This document shows, in pieces, positions 62,659-64,000 of a DNA stretch of 64,000 nt. The notes beneath the pieces were generated by a model, which saw nothing but the letters and a program-made list of their open reading frames with translations, did no database searches and was not told where the DNA came from. The DNA is taken from the NCBI RefSeq assembly GCF_015244745.1, contig NZ_JABCQI010000003.1, positions 124,001-188,000 on the forward strand. Reading direction: 5' to 3'. Made by a program: the position numbers and the translations under genes. The stretch is from Gluconobacter cadivus (GTDB lineage Bacteria > Pseudomonadota > Alphaproteobacteria > Acetobacterales > Acetobacteraceae). Every line of letters begins with the position of its first letter. Position 1 is the first letter of the stretch.

Positions 62659-63987
62659 ATGCAAGTCTCGCGCCCCCTGACCGTCTCCGCGTCCCTTAAG
62701 GGACTTTCCGGCCGCACCCGTGTTCCGGGTGACAAATCCATCAGCCACCGTTCGCTGATGCTCGCTGCCCTCGCCTCCGGTCGCACCCGTGTCACCGGCC
62801 TGCTCGAAGGTGAGGACGTACTGCGGACCGCCGATGCCATGCGCGCACTTGGCGCGACCATCACGCGAGAGGGCACGGAATGGACCATTGAAGGCCGTGG
62901 CGTAGGCGCTCTGACCGAGCCTGCGGACGTTCTGGATATGGGCAATTCCGGCACTGCGGCCCGCTTGCTGGCGGGGATTTTGTCGTCCCATGCGTTCAAC
63001 AGCGTCATGACGGGCGATGCCTCGCTGCGGTCTCGGCCCATGCGCCGCGTGACTGCGCCTCTGGCGGCCAATGGTGCCGAGTTCCTGACGCGTGAAGGCG
63101 GTCGTCTGCCGATGGCCGTTCGCGGGACGGGAGAGGCGAAACCGATCGAATACCGCCTTCCGGTTGCATCTGCCCAGGTCAAGTCCGCCATTCTGCTGGC
63201 GGGTCTGAACGCGCATGGCACCACAGTTGTGGAAGAGCCCGTCGCCACGCGCGATCATACGGAAAACATGCTTCGGCATTTCGGGGTTGAGGTGGATGTT
63301 TCGCGTCTTGATGCGGGTGGACGCCGAATCGCCCTGACGGGGCCGGTCGTCATGACTGCGCGGGATGTGACGGTTCCGGGAGATCCGTCTTCGGCGGCTT
63401 TCCCGATCGTCGCCGCCCTGCTGGTGCCGGGGTCTGATATCTGGATCGAGGGTGTGGGTCTCAACCCGCTGCGGACAGGGCTGTTCACAACGCTGATCGA
63501 AATGGGGGCGTCCCTCTCCATCGAAAACGAGCGTGTGGAAGGTGGGGAGCCGGTTGGCGATCTGCATGTCCGTCACAGCCAGCTCAAAGGCGTGGACGTT
63601 CCGCCCGAGCGTGCGCCGTCCATGATCGATGAATACCCGGTCCTTGCCGTGGCCTGCGCCTTTGCAGAGGGTCCGTCCCGCCTGCGTGGGCTGGAAGAGC
63701 TGCGCGTGAAGGAAAGCGATCGTCTGGCCTCTACTGTCGCCCTGCTCAATGTGAACGGCGCCGAGACAGAAGTGATCGGAGACGACCTTATCGTGAAGGG
63801 GGCTGATGCGCCTCTCGGTGGCGGCACAGTCCAGACCCACATGGATCATCGCCTTGCCATGAGTGCCGTCGTGCTTGGTCTTGCGTCTGCAAAGCCAGTA
63901 AACGTGGACGATACGGCCTTTATCGAAACCAGCTTCCCCGGCTTCGTGGAGTTGATGAACGCTCTCGGCGCAGGGCTGACGGCGTGA
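62659..63987 (+). CDS. aroA: 3-Phosphoshikimate 1-carboxyvinyltransferase (EPSP synthase)
   Basis: A 442-residue enzyme of the shikimate pathway that condenses shikimate-3-phosphate and PEP. The signatures are LSGRTRVPGDKSISHRSLML at the N-terminus, DMGNSGTAARLLAG, GDASLRSRPM, PGDPSSAAFPIVAALLVPG, RAPSMIDEYPVLAVACAFAEG and RLRGLEELRVKESDRL. The PEP-site loop NSGTAAR keeps the glycine that class II glyphosate-tolerant enzymes replace with Ala, although the overall sequence is of the alphaproteobacterial type. ATG 62659 is preferred; ATG 62632 is a near alternative. The stop overlaps a GTG that may begin cmk. Confidence 0.95.
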   Translation: MQVSRPLTVSASLKGLSGRTRVPGDKSISHRSLMLAALASGRTRVTGLLEGEDVLRTADAMRALGATITREGTEWTIEGRGVGALTEPADVLDMGNSGTAARLLAGILSSHAFNSVMTGDASLRSRPMRRVTAPLAANGAEFLTREGGRLPMAVRGTGEAKPIEYRLPVASAQVKSAILLAGLNAHGTTVVEEPVATRDHTENMLRHFGVEVDVSRLDAGGRRIALTGPVVMTARDVTVPGDPSSAAFPIVAALLVPGSDIWIEGVGLNPLRTGLFTTLIEMGASLSIENERVEGGEPVGDLHVRHSQLKGVDVPPERAPSMIDEYPVLAVACAFAEGPSRLRGLEELRVKESDRLASTVALLNVNGAETEVIGDDLIVKGADAPLGGGTVQTHMDHRLAMSAVVLGLASAKPVNVDDTAFIETSFPGFVELMNALGAGLTA

Positions 63988-64000
63988 CGGCTCGTCCGCT
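63984..64000 (+). CDS. Possible start of cytidylate kinase (partial)
   Basis: GTG at 63984 overlaps the aroA stop (GTGA) and reads MTARP before the window ends. aroA is commonly followed by cmk and rpsA in alphaproteobacteria, so a cmk start is likely by context only; five codons cannot prove it. Confidence 0.35.

Overview
This window is a stretch of chromosome from an acetic acid bacterium (Acetobacteraceae), most likely Gluconobacter. The evidence is alphaproteobacterial marker genes (gcrA, a one-cysteine dksA, addAB, flbY, a TIGR02300/FYDLN protein), a hopanoid-modification cluster (hpnH, hpnM, hpnI, hpnJ, hpnK), an aldo-keto reductase of the Gluconobacter diketogluconate/diketone reductase type, a membrane D-amino-acid dehydrogenase, and a levansucrase without a signal peptide like those known from Gluconobacter and Zymomonas. 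The species is inferred from family resemblance only; no database was searched. No CRISPR array, transposase, prophage gene or rRNA gene was seen.

Layout. 1-8.6 kb: the end of a peptide-type ABC transporter operon (permease tail and two ATPases), the molybdenum enzyme set xdhABC, an exported glucoamylase-like protein and a tiny membrane protein. 8.6-20.7 kb: a sugar/H+ symporter, an orphan hybrid sensor kinase with PAS and GAF domains, an aldo-keto reductase, an outer-membrane barrel, a flavin reductase, a Fur-box-preceded siderophore receptor, an AAC(3)-like acetyltransferase and queF. 20.9-36.5 kb: typA, a His-rich exported protein, dadA, a thioredoxin-reductase-like ferredoxin-NADP+ reductase, a GT4 glycosyltransferase, tsaE-addB-addA, trxA, rnd and gcrA. 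36.6-38.3 kb: an AT-richer segment with a GH68 levansucrase and tRNA-Thr(GGU). 38.4-42.2 kb: dksA, a small flagellar group (flgI-flgJ-flbY) and a CorC/HlyC-type protein. 42.3-49.1 kb: the hopanoid genes and a PfkB (adenosine kinase-like) gene. 49.4-64 kb: bactofilin, a DUF3465 protein, clpS-clpA, a D,D-carboxypeptidase, map-ggt, SRP RNA, dnaX-ybaB-recR-SDR, a UbiC-like protein, a FYDLN protein, aroA and probably the first codons of cmk.

How the genes work together. TsaE, AddAB, RecR, DnaX and TypA are housekeeping. The hopanoid genes build the bacteriohopanetetrol side chain: HpnH adds adenosine, HpnI adds an N-acetyl hexosamine, HpnK deacetylates it, HpnJ contracts the ring to the cyclitol ether, and HpnM is a periplasmic MlaC-like protein. 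XdhABC would feed on purines.

The most unusual signals are regulatory. Two genes, the levansucrase and hpnK, have a strong terminator-like hairpin directly in front of the start codon, with no room for a promoter between. Any transcript must therefore read through the hairpin, which suggests attenuation or antitermination. Other points worth a look are the dyads upstream of the hybrid kinase, the His-rich protein and hpnM, a REP-like double hairpin, and an SDR whose catalytic lysine is an arginine.
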